Assembly (NCBI GenBank): GCA_947499955.1
Contig: CANMQI010000019.1
Location: 39,951-103,950, forward strand
Origin: an uncultured Granulosicoccus sp.
GTDB lineage: Bacteria; Pseudomonadota; Gammaproteobacteria; Granulosicoccales; Granulosicoccaceae
Reading direction: 5' to 3'
Length of the DNA: 64,000 nucleotides
Shown here: piece after piece, positions 54,952 through 64,000 of the stretch
Layout of the letters: the number at the start of each line of letters is the position of its first letter
Position numbering within the stretch: the first letter of the stretch is position 1
The notes under the pieces: model-generated
What the model was told of the DNA's origin: nothing
The model's database searches: none
The model's input: only the letters and a program-made list of their open reading frames with translations
Translations under genes and position numbers: made by a program

Positions 54952-55641
54952 ATGGCTGTACTATTACTCATCCTGCTGATCGGCACTCTGGTTGTCGGAC
55001 CGCAACTCTGGATCCGATGGGTCTTCATGCGCTACTCGGCCGAGCTGCCTGACATCCCGGGCACAGGGGCGGAGCTGGCCAGGCATCTTCTGCAGCGCTT
55101 CGAGATCGAGGGCGTGGTCGTCGAGGAAACCGATCCTCAGCGAGATCATTTCGATTCCGGAACACCCGCGATCAGGCTATCGCCAAAGAATTACCATGGC
55201 CGCTCGCTGACAGCCATCGCGGTCGCCACCCATGAGCTGGGTCATGCCATTCAGTGGCATCGCAAGGAGCCCGTCTTTCGTTTACGCCAACGCTACATTC
55301 CGCTGGCCCTGAAGTTCCAGCGTGCCGGCATCCTGATGCTGTCACTTTCCCCGATTCTCGGCCTGTTGACTCGCAGCCCGGCCGGTGTCTTTCTGCCCGT
55401 GGCCGGCGGCGTACTGGCCGCATTGTGCGGCGCTGCCACCTACCTGATCGTCCTCCCCGAAGAATGGGATGCCAGCTTCAACAAGGCCATGCCGATTCTG
55501 GTGGAAGGGGACTATATCGGCGAACGTCAGCATCACGCGGTGAAGACGATCCTTCGTGCTGCCGCCTTCACCTATGCCGCCGGTGCACTGGCCTCACTAC
55601 TGCAAGTCTGGAGATGGCTGCCACTGCTGCTGCGTCGCTGA
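54952..55641 (+). CDS. YugP-type neutral zinc metallopeptidase
   Basis: 229 residues. The N-terminal transmembrane helix VLLLILLIGTLVVGPQLWIRW precedes the protease core, with the zinc motif HELGH (HExxH) in AVATHELGHAIQWH. Two or three further hydrophobic helices (FQRAGILMLSLSPILGLL, PVAGGVLAALCGAATYLIV) follow. The match to YugP-family length and helix layout is good. The membrane-bound protease faces the cytoplasm or periplasm, with unknown substrate. Confidence 0.86.
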   Translation: MAVLLLILLIGTLVVGPQLWIRWVFMRYSAELPDIPGTGAELARHLLQRFEIEGVVVEETDPQRDHFDSGTPAIRLSPKNYHGRSLTAIAVATHELGHAIQWHRKEPVFRLRQRYIPLALKFQRAGILMLSLSPILGLLTRSPAGVFLPVAGGVLAALCGAATYLIVLPEEWDASFNKAMPILVEGDYIGERQHHAVKTILRAAAFTYAAGALASLLQVWRWLPLLLRR

Positions 55642-55682
55642 GCTGCAACGCCGGGCCAATCGCACGCAGAAGGTTTCGTGCT

Positions 55683-56873
55683 TCAGAACTGCGGCGCCTG
55701 CACCATGCCGGTACCGATATCCTTGACGGGCGTGCCATCTGGCAGTAAAGCCGCCGTGCCACTGGCCACGACACGGGCCATCAACCGAGGACCATCGACA
55801 AAGGTATTGTTGTCCAGCTGGCGTTGTGCCCACAATGCCGCAATACCAGCAACATGCGGCGTTGCCATGCTGGTTCCACTCTTCGAACCCAGTCCGCCAC
55901 CGGGCACGGCGCTGATGACACCCACGCCTGGACCCGCTATATCCACCTGCGTATTGGAGAAAGAGGCAACGCCGAACCCGCCATCGGCCTCCTGCAGGGC
56001 CGCGACCGAGACGACACCGGTACCCGCCGCTGGCGGTGATACTGCAATTTCATAGGTCGGCCGCTTGCTTTCGTTGCCGGCCGCAGCAACCACCAGACAG
56101 CCCTGACCGAATTGTCCCTGCGCTCGAATGAAGGAGGAAAGCTCGGTGAACATGTTGATGTTCGCCCGGTAAGCCTCCAGAGCAATCGATGTGGCCGGAG
56201 GTGCATCAAGACCGGCATCCTCGATCAGATAACGGACAAAGCCGGGGAAATCGATACCCAGAGACATCGAGATGACATGTGCACCTTCATTCACCGCCCA
56301 TTGCATCGCCTGCGCTATCGTTCCGGAGGAATTACCGCCATCCCCCAGCACCTTGCCGATCAATGCTCGCTGCACGCCGGTTGCCACACCGATGCGAAGT
56401 CCACCGACATTCCGGCCAAACACCGTACCCGCACAATGAGTACCGTGACCGTTGATATCGTCATCGCCTTCATCCGTGAAGTTTCTACGCACCAGATCCA
56501 CCCCCTGAAAGGCCGGGTGATCAGGGTCGATGCCGGTATCCAGAACAGCCACTGTTATGCCGGAACCATCAAACGGGGATTGCACGGCCGCCGACGCGGC
56601 AACTCCCCAGGTGACCGATGCCGAGCTGTCAATGCGGACAGTGTCATCGGATTCGACCGGTTGAATCAGAGTCATGGGCATCAATGGTGCGATAGCCCGG
56701 GTACTCGGATCGCGGCGTAAATCATCGATATCCGACGCCCTCAAGGAGGTTTGTTCCACCTCCAGTTCAATGGCAGCGGGGGTGTTCAGTTCTGCACCTC
56801 TGACCCCCATATTGTCAATCGTCGGCACGATCTGATGCCTGGATCGGATCACGACATAGTCTTCAAGATTCAT
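55683..56873 (-). CDS. subtilisin-like S8 serine peptidase
   Basis: 396 residues from ATG 56873 (MNLEDYVVIRSRHQ). The catalytic triad is intact: Asp in VAVLDTGID, His in NGHGTHCAG, Ser in GTSMATPHVAG, with the oxyanion Asn in VAAAGNES. About 115 residues precede the Asp and resemble a short propeptide. No signal peptide is visible, so it may be cytoplasmic or exported by an unusual route. Stand-alone, with no inhibitor or ABC exporter nearby. Confidence 0.92.
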   Translation of the reverse strand: MNLEDYVVIRSRHQIVPTIDNMGVRGAELNTPAAIELEVEQTSLRASDIDDLRRDPSTRAIAPLMPMTLIQPVESDDTVRIDSSASVTWGVAASAAVQSPFDGSGITVAVLDTGIDPDHPAFQGVDLVRRNFTDEGDDDINGHGTHCAGTVFGRNVGGLRIGVATGVQRALIGKVLGDGGNSSGTIAQAMQWAVNEGAHVISMSLGIDFPGFVRYLIEDAGLDAPPATSIALEAYRANINMFTELSSFIRAQGQFGQGCLVVAAAGNESKRPTYEIAVSPPAAGTGVVSVAALQEADGGFGVASFSNTQVDIAGPGVGVISAVPGGGLGSKSGTSMATPHVAGIAALWAQRQLDNNTFVDGPRLMARVVASGTAALLPDGTPVKDIGTGMVQAPQF

Positions 56874-57107
56874 GCAAGGCCTCCATGGACACAAAAGCGT
56901 CACGTCATTTACGTGAAGTGAAGTGCGAGTTGTGCCTGCGCACACCCCGCACCTGCCTCTTGAAGTGTCCCCCTAAATACAGTGAATTGCATTCAGTCTT
57001 TGGTATGAAGGCGCCCCGGAAAGATAGCCAGAAAAATAGCCTGACAACAAGACCAACCCGCTGGCCGAAAACATCACGATAACCAGTCAGCGGCAGGATG
57101 AACCCGG

Positions 57108-57854
57108 TCAAACGATATCGGATGAGCGAATCCGCGACACACCGGCCTCAGCCATGGCTTTCCAGGCTGCCGCCACCGACCCCTCCAGATCAATTCCTCG
57201 ACAGGCATCCTCGATCACCGACACCGTCAGACCGGCAGCGGCTGCATCCTGTGCAGACCAGCTGACGCAGAAGTCGGTCGCCAGTCCACAGGCATAGACC
57301 TTGTTCAGACCGCGCTCCTGCAGATAGCCCGTGAGACCGGTTTTCGTACTGCCGTCTGCCTCCATGAATGTCGAATAGCTATCCACTTCATCGTGATAGC
57401 CCTTGCGAATGATCAGCTGTGCGTGTGGGATATCCAGGGCATCGGCCAGTTGCGCATCCGTTGAACCCTGTACACAATGATCCGGCCACAGCACTTGCCT
57501 ACCGTAGGGCATGTCAACGGTCTCGAACGGTGCCTTGCCCGGATGGCTGGATGCAAACGAGGCATGACCCGGCGTATGCCAGTCCTGGGTGAACACCACA
57601 TTGTCGAATTTTCGGCCCAGTTCATTGATGATGGGAATGATCTGATCACCATCCGAGACAGGCAAGGTGCCGCCCGGCAGAAAGCAGTTCTGCACATCAA
57701 TGACCAACAGCACGGAATCAGTGCCGGGCACGATATCCGCAGCATTGGCCATTCGCAGACCAAGTGGCAGGATTGCCGCGGCGCCCGCGCACTGCAGAAA
57801 TCGGCGACGCGCCATACCGACAGACGATTCCTTGTTCACTTTTTTCATGGCCAT
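57108..57854 (-). CDS. pncA: nicotinamidase (isochorismatase family) with Tat-type signal
   Basis: 248 residues. The N-terminus MAMKKVNKESSVGMARRRFL with the hydrophobic stretch to MANA is a twin-arginine-type signal. The mature enzyme has the Asp of LVIDVQNCFLPGG, the metal ligands in TQDWHTPGHASF, the catalytic Lys in IIRKGYH and Cys in LATDFCVSW. Nicotinamidase converts nicotinamide to nicotinate. Export to the periplasm is unusual for PncA and would act on external nicotinamide. It lies alone. Confidence 0.85.
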   Translation of the reverse strand: MAMKKVNKESSVGMARRRFLQCAGAAAILPLGLRMANAADIVPGTDSVLLVIDVQNCFLPGGTLPVSDGDQIIPIINELGRKFDNVVFTQDWHTPGHASFASSHPGKAPFETVDMPYGRQVLWPDHCVQGSTDAQLADALDIPHAQLIIRKGYHDEVDSYSTFMEADGSTKTGLTGYLQERGLNKVYACGLATDFCVSWSAQDAAAAGLTVSVIEDACRGIDLEGSVAAAWKAMAEAGVSRIRSSDIV

Positions 57855-58172
57855 TCATTTCACCGTTGACTGAGAAGGAAAGAGCATCGTGGCAAACCCT
57901 ATACGGTTTCCCCCGCTGACTCAACTGCACGACTCAGGCGCGCATAGCGGCACATCACGCTTGCAAGGAATCGTTGGCAGACAAGCTGTAGCGTCGCTTA
58001 CGGATGTTCAGCGATGCACCGATATGGGCGTCCAATACCCGAAACCGAGCGTGTATAAGCCTTGTAAAATGGCCATAGGCAGGCTGAAGATCTGGGCAAG
58101 GGCGCTACCATCCATCAATGATAGTGTGTGACAGCACTGAGCCCCAACTTCAGACTCACCAGACAGGACAGC
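57855..58172. other. 318-bp divergent gap
   Basis: Contains the promoters for pncA (minus) and the App1-like gene (plus). An AGGA ribosome site lies before 58173. No gene, repeat or strong promoter pair was identified. Confidence 0.5.
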
Positions 58173-59333
58173 ATGCGTTCTCAGCCCCGCGCCTTGACAC
58201 GACACCGGCACTCAGCACGTTACTGGTCGCTATTCATTCTACTGTTGGCAAGCCTGTCATCCTGCGCCACTCCCCCACGGCTTGATGACTCCCAGCTGGA
58301 CCACGACATCACCTTCTTCTCCAGCTATGGCTACCAACTGGATACGCGCTGGCATATCCCGTTTCGGGTCTGGGTGAACGAGACACCCAACACCCTGAGA
58401 GAACTCACGGCAAGAGGAGCCCGCAAACTGCTGCGCAATGTCGCTGAAATAGAAGAACTCTCGGAACCACAGAAAGAACGCTATCTGTGGAGGGTCAGGG
58501 ATTTCGTGGCTGACAGCAAGTCGGGTCAGCGTGTCTTTCTGGCGTTCGACAACGACCCTGAGCGTGAATTATTTGCGCTTCGGAATGACGAAGGTGAATT
58601 CGAGACTGATTTCAACGGGGTACTGCAAGGATCACTGAGCATCAGTGCGCGGCGAGCCAGACAGCTGCTGAAAGAGCAGAACAGCAAGGACAACTGGTTG
58701 TCATTCCTGGCAAGCTCGGGCGAGTACGAGGGGCGCGGCCGCGTCCAGTTGATACCCGCTACGGGCCTTAGCGTGATCTCGGACATCGACGACACCACCA
58801 AGGTCACCGGCATCACACAAGGGGCCAGCATTGTACTGAATAACGTCTTCTTCAGTGACTACCAGGCCGCGCCGTGCATGGCAGAGCTCTACCATAGCCT
58901 CGGGAACGAAGCAGTGTTTCACTATGTCTCCGGCGCACCCTGGCAGCTGTATGAGCCGACAACGACCTTCCTGTTCTCCGAGGCCGCGAACTTTCCACCC
59001 GGCAGCATCCACATGAAGAACGTCAGAACCAATTTCCTGGAAAAGGACTCGTATCTGGATTTCTGGAAGCTGGCAGGCTTTTCCGGGCCTGCCACAATCG
59101 CACAGAAGACCGACAGCATCGAACGCATACTGCAGCACTTCCCGGACAGACAATTAGTGCTTATCGGCGACTCAGGAGAACACGACCCGGAAATATTCGC
59201 AGACATCAGTCTTCGCCATCCGGAGCAGATAAGCAGCATCCGGATTCGTGATGTCGTCAATGCCGCCGAGACACAGCCGGCAAGACTTCACGACATGATG
59301 GTTATTTCACCTGACGGGGAGAGTTGCAGTTGA
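58173..59333 (+). CDS. App1-like phosphatidate-phosphatase family lipoprotein (DUF2183)
   Basis: 386 residues from ATG 58173 with AGGA upstream. The signal peptide SLFILLLASLSSC ends in a lipobox-like Cys. The catalytic D-x-D-x-T motif SDIDDTTKVTG is in the HAD-type domain conserved with yeast APP1. Further motifs are FHYVSGAPWQLYEP and LVLIGDSGEHDPEIF. APP1 removes phosphate from phosphatidate to give diacylglycerol. The bacterial version is probably anchored in the periplasm and may recycle lipid. GTG 58128 is an alternative start. Confidence 0.86.
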   Translation: MRSQPRALTRHRHSARYWSLFILLLASLSSCATPPRLDDSQLDHDITFFSSYGYQLDTRWHIPFRVWVNETPNTLRELTARGARKLLRNVAEIEELSEPQKERYLWRVRDFVADSKSGQRVFLAFDNDPERELFALRNDEGEFETDFNGVLQGSLSISARRARQLLKEQNSKDNWLSFLASSGEYEGRGRVQLIPATGLSVISDIDDTTKVTGITQGASIVLNNVFFSDYQAAPCMAELYHSLGNEAVFHYVSGAPWQLYEPTTTFLFSEAANFPPGSIHMKNVRTNFLEKDSYLDFWKLAGFSGPATIAQKTDSIERILQHFPDRQLVLIGDSGEHDPEIFADISLRHPEQISSIRIRDVVNAAETQPARLHDMMVISPDGESCS

Positions 59334-59411
59334 GCTGCTGATGCCTCATTGCTGGTAGTGCCTGGAGCCGCTTGCGGAATCCCTTGCGCTGACTCCTTGG
59401 CACGGACGGCG

Positions 59412-62400
59412 TCATGCTTCCAAAACCCTCAGGCTCGAGACACAGCAAGCTCTCGCAAGCCGTACTAGCAGCACCATCAGAATACCCCATCCGAACACCC
59501 CGCCACCTGTTGTCACCGGTGCCATGCTGTCTACGGGGTTCGCTGGCTCCAGAGGGGGAGTTCCGATGTCAGGGCCTTCTTCTTCTTCAGGTTGTGAAGC
59601 CTCCACCGGCGGCATCTCGGGATCAGGACTCTCTTCTCCCTCTGGCTGCGTGACATCTATCGGTGGTGTCTCTGTTTCCGGGCTCTCCTCTTCCTCAGGC
59701 TGTGCGACTTCTACTGGTGGTGTCTCGGAACCGGGACTCTCTTCTTCCTCAGGCTGTGCAACATCCACCGGTGGTTGTTCGGGTTCAGGACTCTCTTCTT
59801 CCTCAGGCTCTGCGACATCCACCGGTGGTTGTTCGGGTTCTGGCGCTTCTTCGTCTGTACTGCCCGACCCGTCGGTGGTCGTATCAACCGATGTCACAGC
59901 GACAGCAATGCCACCCGGGTCCTGAATTACCCCGTCCTCAATGCCATCAGCATCGTTCGCACCGCCATCCTTGATGGACAGTTGTACGCACATATGCCCT
60001 TCATGTAATCCCGGCATATAGTCGGCATGTCCGGGAGCCGGGCATGCCTCTCCTCCCACAGCTGTACTGATCTGATTCTCGGCATCTTCAGTGAACGCAT
60101 TCCAGCCAAAACCGACAGTATATTTTCGATACTGCGCATTCGCGGGTATTGCACTATCCAGAGGAATGACAATCTCGCTGGTGCTGCCGGGTAAGAGGCC
60201 TGTTATCTCGAAATCAATCACGCCTGATGGAAATTCGAATTCAGGTTCTGCAGGTGGCAATGTATCGAAGACATCAACCGTCGTTTCGCCCTCGGCCAGA
60301 AGCTCGATCCTGGCGCCGCTTCCATGACTGGCAAAAGCGGTCAGCCCCAAACGCAGGGTTGTCCCAGCTTCGCTTTGAAGCATCTGATCAGAGATACCCA
60401 AAGGCAGCAAGTTCGGTAGGGACGACGGATCGAGAAAATCGGCAATTCGATCGCCATCAGCGTCTCCATATCCTTCAAGCAAATCGCTGATGCCGTCCTT
60501 ATCGCTATCTTCCGATGCCAGCAGCACAGGCGTATCTGTTCGTAGCTGAAACGTACTTGTTGCCACGGCGCTCGCTGCGGGTTGTCCATCATCAGTAACG
60601 CTGACCTGTATTCGATATAATCGAGAATCCAGCGAAATGGGATTGAAAAACCAGCTGCTGTCTGTTGTCGTTTCTGGCAGCTCAAGTCGCGCATCGCTAT
60701 CCATTGACTGCCAGGCAAGTTGGTGTGAATCCTCTTGATTGGGCTCGGAAATCGTGGCGATAACCTCAACCGGACCCGCCGATGCCAACACCGTACTCAC
60801 CAGACGATCCTGTTGCTTGAAGCTGATTTCCACCGCTGGCAGTCGATTGCTATCCTGAATGGTAATCAACTGTATCGCTGATGTACCGGACACAGCACCG
60901 GACACACTGCCAAGAGACAGAATGATTTCCTCCGCACCTTCCAGCTCGTTATCTGCGATGCTCTGCAGTTCTATGAATGCCTTGAAACCCTCATCGATGG
61001 TGACAAGTCTTGAATCGCTTGTCACTCGATAGTCCTCGCCCTCCGATGCGGTACCGAGCAGCTTGTATTCGACAAGCACCGGGTATGTCGGTGCATAGCC
61101 GTTCAACGACAACTCTACCTCGACACGACCACCCTCACCAATTTCAACAGGCTGCCCGAAAGAGACGGTGGGCAGCACATCGAGAACCTGAAGCTCCTCG
61201 GCACGATTGCCAGCAAGGTCCACGGCCGACCAAGTCAGTAGATGCCGTCCCGGGGGGTAGGGGCCAGGCTTGTCCAGGGATACTGCGACACTGCCATCCA
61301 CAGCATCCATGGCGAAAGCTTCACCGACAAACACATCGGTTGTCGCCCCTGTTGATTGGGTCAGCAAATAGGGAGGTACTATCAAATCGGGCGGGTTATC
61401 ATCGATTGAAACGTTTGTGCCTTGCGTATACTCCAGAAAGTTTGTCCAACCATCACCATCAGCGTCTTGCTCTGCATCCAGAGGGTTCAGAGGCTCAAGA
61501 TCATTCGCAATTTCAAACGCGTCCGGCAGCGCATCACCATCATCATCCAGATCCGCATTGTTGCCCAATCCGTCGTTGTCCGTATCGATGCTCTCGGCAG
61601 GGTCCAGAGGAAAGCGATCGGCACCATCACTGACCCCATCGAAATCACTGTCAGCCATAGTCGGATCGGTACCGATTTTCAGCTCCTGTTCATCCGACAA
61701 GCCATCGTTGTCCGTATCGATGGAATCCCCGAGTGTCTCGACTTGCAATTCAACACTTTCAGCTCTGTTTCCTGTCAGGTCGGTCAGAACCACTGCACAG
61801 GCATAACGACTACCGGGCTCCAACCCGCTCAATGTCAGCTCGCCCTCTACCGCCCATTCCTCCGAAGAGGCACTCCAGCGTGCGCTATCAGACATCCGGG
61901 TACAACTTGACTCTGCCATGGAATACTCATCCGACAACCAAGCGATGGTGAGCTGCTCGTCTTCAATGGAGATTGCTACAGGTGCTTCAACAAAGCGCGG
62001 CATCGTGGTATCTGCCGTTGCCGAAGGAACAAACCCATCAAGGACAGTTGACGAGACATTACCCGCCACATCCGTAATGGCCAGACTCAAATCGTATGCC
62101 TGGCCGGGCTCGAGATTGGGCAGCACCATGAAGTGCTCGGAACGAATTGTAGTACTGGCATACGCCCTGTCGGCCTGCTGCCCAGTCAGCCCAAGGCTCA
62201 ATTCCGCTGTGGTTGGTTCATCGCTCAGCCATCGCAGTAACACACGATCGGAAGATGAGGCGACGACCAGCGGATTCACGACAAACTGCGGCGCGCTGGT
62301 ATCCGCCTCACTGGCGGTGTTGAAACCCGATGCTGCCTCATCATCCAGAAGAAGGCCCGAGACGCCGCTGACGGAACGGGAACGCAAGGAGACTCCACGA

Positions 62401-64000
62401 CTGTCAAATACCCTCTGGTTACCGGATTTGTCCGTGAGTTCGACCGTAAACTGATACTGCTGATTTGCATCCAGCCCTGTCAAGGTTGCGGTGTGATCAA
62501 CAGTCAACTCAGGCACGTTGTGTCGCTGTGAACCGACACTCCCCTGATACTCGATGACCGCACTGGTTGGCTCGTTACTCTGCCAGTTCAGGGTCACGGC
62601 ACTCTGGCTATTCGCCGCAACGATCGGCTCTTCCATGAACGTGGGAGATTTGTCATCCTTCTTGCTCCTCGTCTGAAACGAATCCGTTTCGGAGACCCAT
62701 TCGTTACCGCTGGAGTCAATCGAACGCACCCGATAATAATAGGTCTTGTTGTTTTCCAGTTCTGAAAGATGAATGACCTTGTTCGTGTTCAGATTGGCTT
62801 TCGCCTCGGTATAAGTCAATGCTGTGGGCGACTCACCATATTCAACGATTCCCGTTGCTGGCTCATCAAGCTTCCACCCGACTTGAGCAGAGTGATGAGT
62901 AATCGCAAATACTCTTACAGAAGAGACCAATACAGGAGCTTGAAGATCAGGTGTACGCTGCGTCTGAAACTGGCGTTGTTCACTGAGTGTTGGACCATTA
63001 CCCAGAGCGTCCCTGGCTGAGACCGTGTAGAAATATTGTCGCTCGGGCTCCAGCCCGGTCAAACGTAGCTGGTGATCCAGAGTAAGTGCATCATCGCCAT
63101 GGACTTCATACCGCTCTCCATCAAACAAGGTCAGTCCGCTGACCGATGGTTCATCGGTTGTCCAGATGATGGTTGCTTCCGTATCGGTCACATCACTCAA
63201 CAAGGGCCCTACGACAATATCGGGAGCGCGCGTATCCGGAACAGGCAGTGTCTGGAAGCTGACAAGGCTGCTTTCTACGGGCCCGTTGTCGTTACCATCC
63301 GTCGTTGATATCGACAAATCATAACGCGTGTCCGCACCCAGCCCCTCGATCTCGATCTCGTGAACACTGCGCAAACCTTCCACCGTTCGGTATTCAGTCA
63401 ACCCCGATACACCAAATCGTAGCTCGGATGTGGACGGCTCCGAGGTCGTCCACATGACTCTTGCACGGTCAACGCCTATTCCGGTAACAACAGGGCCTGA
63501 TACAAGCTCCGGAGCAGTGGTGTCTGGTAGCTGGGCCGTTCGAAATTCATCCGAGTCCCTGGTGATGGGGCCATTGCCTTCCGAATCAACAGCTGACACG
63601 GTTGCCTGGTAGATTGAATCAGCCTGCAAGCCCGTTACCGCAACGCTGTGCAATCGTCGGGATCCTGCCACATTCGTCACCACACCGCCGACCGTCACTT
63701 GGCTATTCGTTGGCTCGTTCGTCTGCCATTCGACAAGTACCGAATCCTGACCTATCGCACTGACGAACGGACCCGCGATGATGACTGGTGGCGTTACATC
63801 ATTGAATACAAGGATGATGTCTTGTATCGTGTCTTTATTGAAATCTACATCATTGATGTCAGCAACTGCAAAGCCGCTATTTTCAGACGATTGGACAAAC
63901 AGATCGTAGATATAAGCAGGCACTCTAAAAGAGTATTCTCCCCGTTCATTCGAACGTACTACCAGTTCACCACTGAAGAAATCGTAATTCGGTCCGGTCG
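59412..64000 (-). CDS. giant fibronectin-repeat surface protein with GlyGly-CTERM tail, partial
   Basis: At least 1,529 residues; the frame stays open past the right edge, so the N-terminus is missing. About seven Fn3-like repeats each carry a W-x-(T/S)-(N/D)-EP-type core (WQTNEPTNSQV, WTTSEPSTSEL, WTTDEPSVSGL). Next is a Ca-binding thrombospondin-3-like block (DTDNDGLSD, DSDFDGVSDGADR), a HYR/Calx-beta-like section and a choice-of-anchor-U-like domain. An 18-residue Pro/Glu repeat follows, and a C-terminal GGGVFGWGILMVLLVRLARAC resembles a GlyGly-CTERM sorting signal processed by rhombosortase. Likely a secreted or cell-surface adhesin or enzyme scaffold; no catalytic domain is seen in this part. 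Confidence 0.85.
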   Translation of the reverse strand, partial: TGPNYDFFSGELVVRSNERGEYSFRVPAYIYDLFVQSSENSGFAVADINDVDFNKDTIQDIILVFNDVTPPVIIAGPFVSAIGQDSVLVEWQTNEPTNSQVTVGGVVTNVAGSRRLHSVAVTGLQADSIYQATVSAVDSEGNGPITRDSDEFRTAQLPDTTAPELVSGPVVTGIGVDRARVMWTTSEPSTSELRFGVSGLTEYRTVEGLRSVHEIEIEGLGADTRYDLSISTTDGNDNGPVESSLVSFQTLPVPDTRAPDIVVGPLLSDVTDTEATIIWTTDEPSVSGLTLFDGERYEVHGDDALTLDHQLRLTGLEPERQYFYTVSARDALGNGPTLSEQRQFQTQRTPDLQAPVLVSSVRVFAITHHSAQVGWKLDEPATGIVEYGESPTALTYTEAKANLNTNKVIHLSELENNKTYYYRVRSIDSSGNEWVSETDSFQTRSKKDDKSPTFMEEPIVAANSQSAVTLNWQSNEPTSAVIEYQGSVGSQRHNVPELTVDHTATLTGLDANQQYQFTVELTDKSGNQRVFDSRGVSLRSRSVSGVSGLLLDDEAASGFNTASEADTSAPQFVVNPLVVASSSDRVLLRWLSDEPTTAELSLGLTGQQADRAYASTTIRSEHFMVLPNLEPGQAYDLSLAITDVAGNVSSTVLDGFVPSATADTTMPRFVEAPVAISIEDEQLTIAWLSDEYSMAESSCTRMSDSARWSASSEEWAVEGELTLSGLEPGSRYACAVVLTDLTGNRAESVELQVETLGDSIDTDNDGLSDEQELKIGTDPTMADSDFDGVSDGADRFPLDPAESIDTDNDGLGNNADLDDDGDALPDAFEIANDLEPLNPLDAEQDADGDGWTNFLEYTQGTNVSIDDNPPDLIVPPYLLTQSTGATTDVFVGEAFAMDAVDGSVAVSLDKPGPYPPGRHLLTWSAVDLAGNRAEELQVLDVLPTVSFGQPVEIGEGGRVEVELSLNGYAPTYPVLVEYKLLGTASEGEDYRVTSDSRLVTIDEGFKAFIELQSIADNELEGAEEIILSLGSVSGAVSGTSAIQLITIQDSNRLPAVEISFKQQDRLVSTVLASAGPVEVIATISEPNQEDSHQLAWQSMDSDARLELPETTTDSSWFFNPISLDSRLYRIQVSVTDDGQPAASAVATSTFQLRTDTPVLLASEDSDKDGISDLLEGYGDADGDRIADFLDPSSLPNLLPLGISDQMLQSEAGTTLRLGLTAFASHGSGARIELLAEGETTVDVFDTLPPAEPEFEFPSGVIDFEITGLLPGSTSEIVIPLDSAIPANAQYRKYTVGFGWNAFTEDAENQISTAVGGEACPAPGHADYMPGLHEGHMCVQLSIKDGGANDADGIEDGVIQDPGGIAVAVTSVDTTTDGSGSTDEEAPEPEQPPVDVAEPEEEESPEPEQPPVDVAQPEEEESPGSETPPVEVAQPEEEESPETETPPIDVTQPEGEESPDPEMPPVEASQPEEEEGPDIGTPPLEPANPVDSMAPVTTGGGVFGWGILMVLLVRLARACCVSSLRVLEA
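59545..59856. repeat. 54-bp tandem repeats (18-residue Pro/Glu linker)
   Basis: About six copies of a 54-bp unit inside the giant surface-protein gene encode PPVDVAQPEEEESPEPE-type repeats with some drift. They form an acidic, extended stalk between the anchor-U-like domain and the C-terminal sorting signal. Tandem copies at DNA level could change in number by slippage. Confidence 0.85.

Overview
The window reads as chromosome of a free-living, probably marine, gammaproteobacterium with GC of roughly 55-60%. The mix of TRAP transporters, a GGDEF-EAL protein, GlyGly-CTERM and Tat substrates and a class Ib ribonucleotide reductase would fit a Granulosicoccus-like lineage, but that placement is inference. 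No rRNA, tRNA, insertion sequence, integrase or CRISPR array was recognised. Coding density is high and most genes lie in short, tightly packed operons.

Region 1 (1-6.3 kb) holds an overlapping five-gene operon: a ribbon-helix-helix protein, a CHAD protein, a ParA-like ATPase, a CYTH protein and a Nudix-like protein. It points to polyphosphate or triphosphate chemistry combined with intracellular positioning. A GGDEF-EAL protein and a Dabb protein follow. Region 2 (6.4-21 kb) is a complete group-5 soluble diiron monooxygenase cluster on the minus strand, in the order hydroxylase alpha, reductase, hydroxylase beta, coupling protein, dedicated GroEL, VOC protein, then a Tat-targeted GMC dehydrogenase pair. 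Divergent from it are four small genes of unknown function and an AcoR-type bacterial enhancer-binding protein. A cluster of TGTAAC half-sites lies in the 0.9-kb divergent gap.

Region 3 (21-31 kb) contains an HDAC-family amidohydrolase with a flavin amine oxidase, and nrdHIEF behind a cobalamin riboswitch. A formyltransferase/NodB deacetylase pair and a secreted metallophosphoesterase with a duplicated C-terminal domain follow. Region 4 (31-47 kb) has a CotH-like secreted protein, an acyl-CoA ligase, and an orphan TAXI binding protein beside a shortened cytochrome b. Next come a DctPQM TRAP operon with an aldolase and a divergent PfkB kinase, a peroxiredoxin, CobT, a membrane GTPase and ComF.

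Region 5 (47-64 kb) is rich in envelope genes: two tandem OmpA-like proteins, two lipoproteins, a cobalamin-type binding protein without signal peptide, and a three-gene set combining an OmpA-like lipoprotein, a secretin N-domain protein and an HR-like inner-membrane protein. A YugP-type metalloprotease, a subtilase, a Tat nicotinamidase and an App1-type phosphatase follow. The last gene is a giant fibronectin-repeat surface protein with a GlyGly-CTERM tail that runs off the right edge.

The regions with most scope for new biology are the ParA/CHAD/CYTH/Nudix operon, the unknown genes beside the monooxygenase with their non-canonical regulator, and the secretin-domain trio.
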